Position numbers and translations under genes: made by a program | Notes under the pieces: generated by a model | Databases searched by the model: none | Seen by the model: only the letters and a program-made list of their open reading frames with translations | What the model was told of the DNA's origin: nothing | Assembly: GCA_948919095.1 (NCBI GenBank) | Contig: CAQYCU010000035.1 | Span: 1 to 16,179 of the forward strand | Source: an uncultured Clostridia bacterium | Lineage (GTDB): Bacteria; Bacillota; Clostridia; TANB77; CAG-508 | DNA length: 16,179 nt | Reading direction: 5' to 3' | Shown here: piece after piece, positions 14,020 through 16,179 of the stretch | How positions within the stretch are numbered: the stretch's first letter is position 1 | Layout of the letters: each line of letters opens with the position of its first letter

Positions 14020-15718
14020 TTAATATTAGCAGGAATAACATTAAGTTCAGTACTTGGACAAGATGGAATATTTGAAAGAACAGAAACTGCAGGGGCAAAA
14101 TACAATGAAGCAAAAGCAAGAGAAATATTAGAAACAGTATTACTAGCAGATGGACAATATGAAAAAAATATAAATCATAATTACAATCAAGATGAGTTTT
14201 TAGATGAGTTAATAAAAAACGAAATCCCAGGAACAGAAATAAAAGGAGACGTAGCAATAATAGGTGAATGGGCATTTGAACTTGATAGAACTGTACCAAA
14301 GATAGGACGTACACTAGGAAAAGCAGATAAACTAATATTCCCAACAGTAGAAATAATAAGTGGACCAACATTAATAGAAAATGGAAGAAAAGCAACATTT
14401 AAAGCAAAAGCCACAGAAACAACAAAAGGAATAACAAGAATAGAATTATGGCTAGATGGAAAAAGAATTGAAAAAGAAACAAAGACATATGAAACACCAC
14501 AAACAGAAACAGTATTGGACTTTGAAGTAAATAAAAATGGAAAATATACAGTAAAGGCATATGCAGACTTAATGGCAAGTGCAACAGAAGAAGTAACAGG
14601 AATAGTACCAACAGTAAGTTTTTCACCAAATGGAAGTACAGAGTGGAAGAAACAACATACGACAAAGGTAACAGTAGAAGAAACAGCAGAAACAATAACA
14701 GGCTTAAAATATCTATGGGTAAAAGATGATGGAGTAAACGAACCAGCAGTAACAGCATTTATAGAAGATGTACCAGAAAACAAGATAATTACAGGTGGAA
14801 ATGACACAATGACAGGAACATACTATCTATGGATATTACTAACTATAGGAACAGGAAGTAATCAGAAAACAAGTATGTCTGTAAGCCAAGGATTTAATTT
14901 CGACAATGAAGGTCCGACAGTAACAAAACGAGAAGCAGTAAATATAACAGAGACAACATTCCAAATAAAAATAAACGCTAATGATAATTATTCAGAAGTG
15001 TCTAATTATAAAGTATATTTAAGTGGCAAAATGGTACAAAATAAAAGTTGGGATGGAAGTGAAATAATTTGTGATTCTATTGAATGGTCTGATACGGATA
15101 CGGAATGTTATGTTGTAGCGATGGATTCATTAGGAAATATTGGAGAACAGTACAGAGTAAATTTACCAAAATGGGTTTATGAATGGAATGTTTATAAGTT
15201 AGTTCAAGGAAGGAGAGTTTGGTTTGAAAAATCTGGTAAAACAGTTATTAACACTTACGATTTAAATTATAAATTCTTACGGGTGGGGTGGAACAGGAAA
15301 TTTTCATAGTATTGTAGTTCCAACTTTTAATGGATTTATAAATGATGAGATACACAAAAGAAATGATACTTTCTTCGAAGATAAAGTAGCGTATAGTTCA
15401 GCTAATTTAGAGTTTAGAGCCAACTTTTTACTTAATTTGCAAAATAAAATGAATGAAGATATTTTATATGCTATTTCTGGTAACGATGCTACTTATTTTG
15501 ATAATGAAACTCTCCACTACTGGTATAGTGTTATTGACTTAGGTGATGGGAAAGCTCAGGTAACTAGAGGTGGACTAACGAAGAAAGAAGAACAAGGAAA
15601 ATTTCCAGATAAGTCATCAGTTAAGATTGTTGTTTCTAGTTCAGAAGATGGACCAGGAGATATTTATACAGAGGATGAATACTCATGGGAATTTTCTAAG
15701 AAGAAACCTAATATATAA
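14002..15718 (+). pseudogene. Silent, 5'-less pilin-like gene copy with one frameshift
   Basis: This is a paralogue of the gene at 1-1692. Co-linear residues 1 to about 300 align without gaps, including the hydrophobic helix (TLIVLLILAGITL), the helix spine and two Ig-like domains. It has no usable start: an in-frame TAA lies at 13990-13992, there is no ribosome site before GTG 14002, and a terminator stands just upstream. The frame stops at 15309. Removing one A at 15271-15273 gives ...LNYNSYGWGGTGNFHS and joins the open frame that runs on to the stop at 15718, restoring about 571 residues, close to the 562 of the first copy. The C-terminal domain after about residue 385 is unrelated to that of the first copy. 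I read it as a promoterless cassette or donor copy; ordinary decay is the alternative. Confidence 0.7.
14388..14587 (+). repeat. 200-bp tract identical to 390-589
   Basis: This is the second member of the pair described at 390-589. It covers the first Ig-like domain of the silent pilin-like copy. Confidence 0.85.
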
Positions 15719-15789
15719 AACAAGAAAAGAAAGGAAGTTTAAATTATTAGTATAAACTTTTGGTAGGAAAATTTAAGAAAAAATTGAAT

Positions 15790-15852
15790 AAGAGATACCA
15801 ATTTGATAGAATATTTTTACGACAAAAAATATTTCAAAAGGAGGTATCTCTT
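15790..15852 (+). promoter_or_regulatory. Inverted repeat covering the transposase ribosome site
   Basis: AAGAGATACC (15790-15799) is the exact reverse complement of GGTATCTCTT (15843-15852). The latter includes the end of the AAGGAGG ribosome site and abuts the ATG at 15853. In a transcript reading in from upstream, the stem could hide the ribosome site. In a transcript starting inside the loop region it would not form. Confidence 0.5.
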
Positions 15853-16134
15853 ATGTATTCAATTATACAAAAGATTTATGAGAAAAACAATAAAATTTTA
15901 AAAGAAGGATTAAAAAAAGTATTGTCAGGAGAAGATGTGAGTTCTTTAACAGTTGCGATAAAAGAGTTTACTGATGTTTTAGGAAAAGAATTATTTTCAG
16001 AAATAGCCAAACAATTAGATGAAATAATATTTGAAGACAACAAAAAGAAAAAACAATATGAGCCAGTAAGATTTCAAGAAAAAAGTTTAATAACCAAAAA
16101 TGGAAAGGCGAAATTTGAAAGAAGATGGTGTTAG
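15853..16134 (+). mobile_element. ISLre2-family transposase, N-terminal fragment
   Basis: ATG 15853 follows AAGGAGG at 15838-15844. The frame is open from 15760, but the family-like sequence starts here. The protein reads MYSIIQKIYEKNNKILKEGL, then a GEDVSSLTVAIKEFTDVLG region, KELFSEIAKQLDEIIFED and GKAKFERRW. This is the N-terminal domain of ISLre2 (UPF0236) transposases, in which a cysteine/tyrosine-rich segment and the catalytic DDE part normally follow for a total of over 400 residues. Here a stop comes after 93 residues, and the remaining 45 nt to the window end do not continue the family in any frame. It is therefore a truncated or rearranged IS remnant, inserted just behind the silent pilin-like copy. 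The ends of the IS could not be identified. Confidence 0.7.
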
Positions 16135-16179
16135 AATAGATATATGGACACATTTTATGAGAGAGTGTATAATAAATTA

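Noticed and set aside
1..16179. tRNA, rRNA, CRISPR array or riboswitch
   Set aside because: I saw no cloverleaf ends, rRNA-like conserved stretches, regularly spaced repeats or recognisable aptamer cores.

Overview
The window is A+T-rich, with codons strongly biased to A/T endings. The gene set (mutL-miaA, sepF, divIVA, rsmD, short intergenic gaps, all genes on the + strand) points to a low-GC member of the Bacillota, most likely an uncultured Clostridia. The species cannot be named from the sequence.

Layout. (1) 1-3176 holds three surface or envelope genes: the body of a pilin-like Ig-domain protein whose N-terminus lies off the window, a membrane-anchored thioredoxin-like protein, and a membrane-anchored FGE/SUMF-fold protein with a late frameshift. 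A short repeat (3178-3193) and a terminator close this block. (2) 3275-7191 has its own promoter and carries mutL with an unusually long linker, a small membrane protein and miaA. (3) 7172-10738 carries a HlyD-like adaptor, sepF, divIVA, rsmD and a conserved coiled-coil protein: cell division plus ribosome modification. (4) 10797-13954 carries a second, larger FGE-fold membrane-anchored protein, a GtrII-type membrane glycosyltransferase and a strong terminator. (5) 13991-15718 is a second copy of the pilin-like gene. It has no start region, no ribosome binding site and one frameshift. Behind it sits the N-terminal part of an ISLre2-family transposase that stops early.

The main discovery candidate is a recombination-site-like element tied to the pilin-like genes. 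Both copies begin with the same 17 bases, which encode part of the hydrophobic pilin N-helix in codons unusual for this genome. At the second copy these bases form the right half of a 29-bp dyad (13991-14019): two 12-bp arms around a 5-bp centre, like a tyrosine-recombinase core site. The left half of the dyad recurs exactly (16 bp) at 3178-3193, just after the last gene of the first block. Position 1 therefore looks like a left junction, 3178 like a right junction, and 13991 like the joined site of a circular or silent cassette. The inferred model is a cassette system in which a constant upstream exon (promoter, start and prepilin leader) is fused by site-specific recombination to exchangeable pilin bodies and their accessory genes. 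The two pilin bodies also share a 200-bp identical tract and have unrelated C-termini, consistent with mosaic evolution. No recombinase gene lies in the window, so the model is untested.
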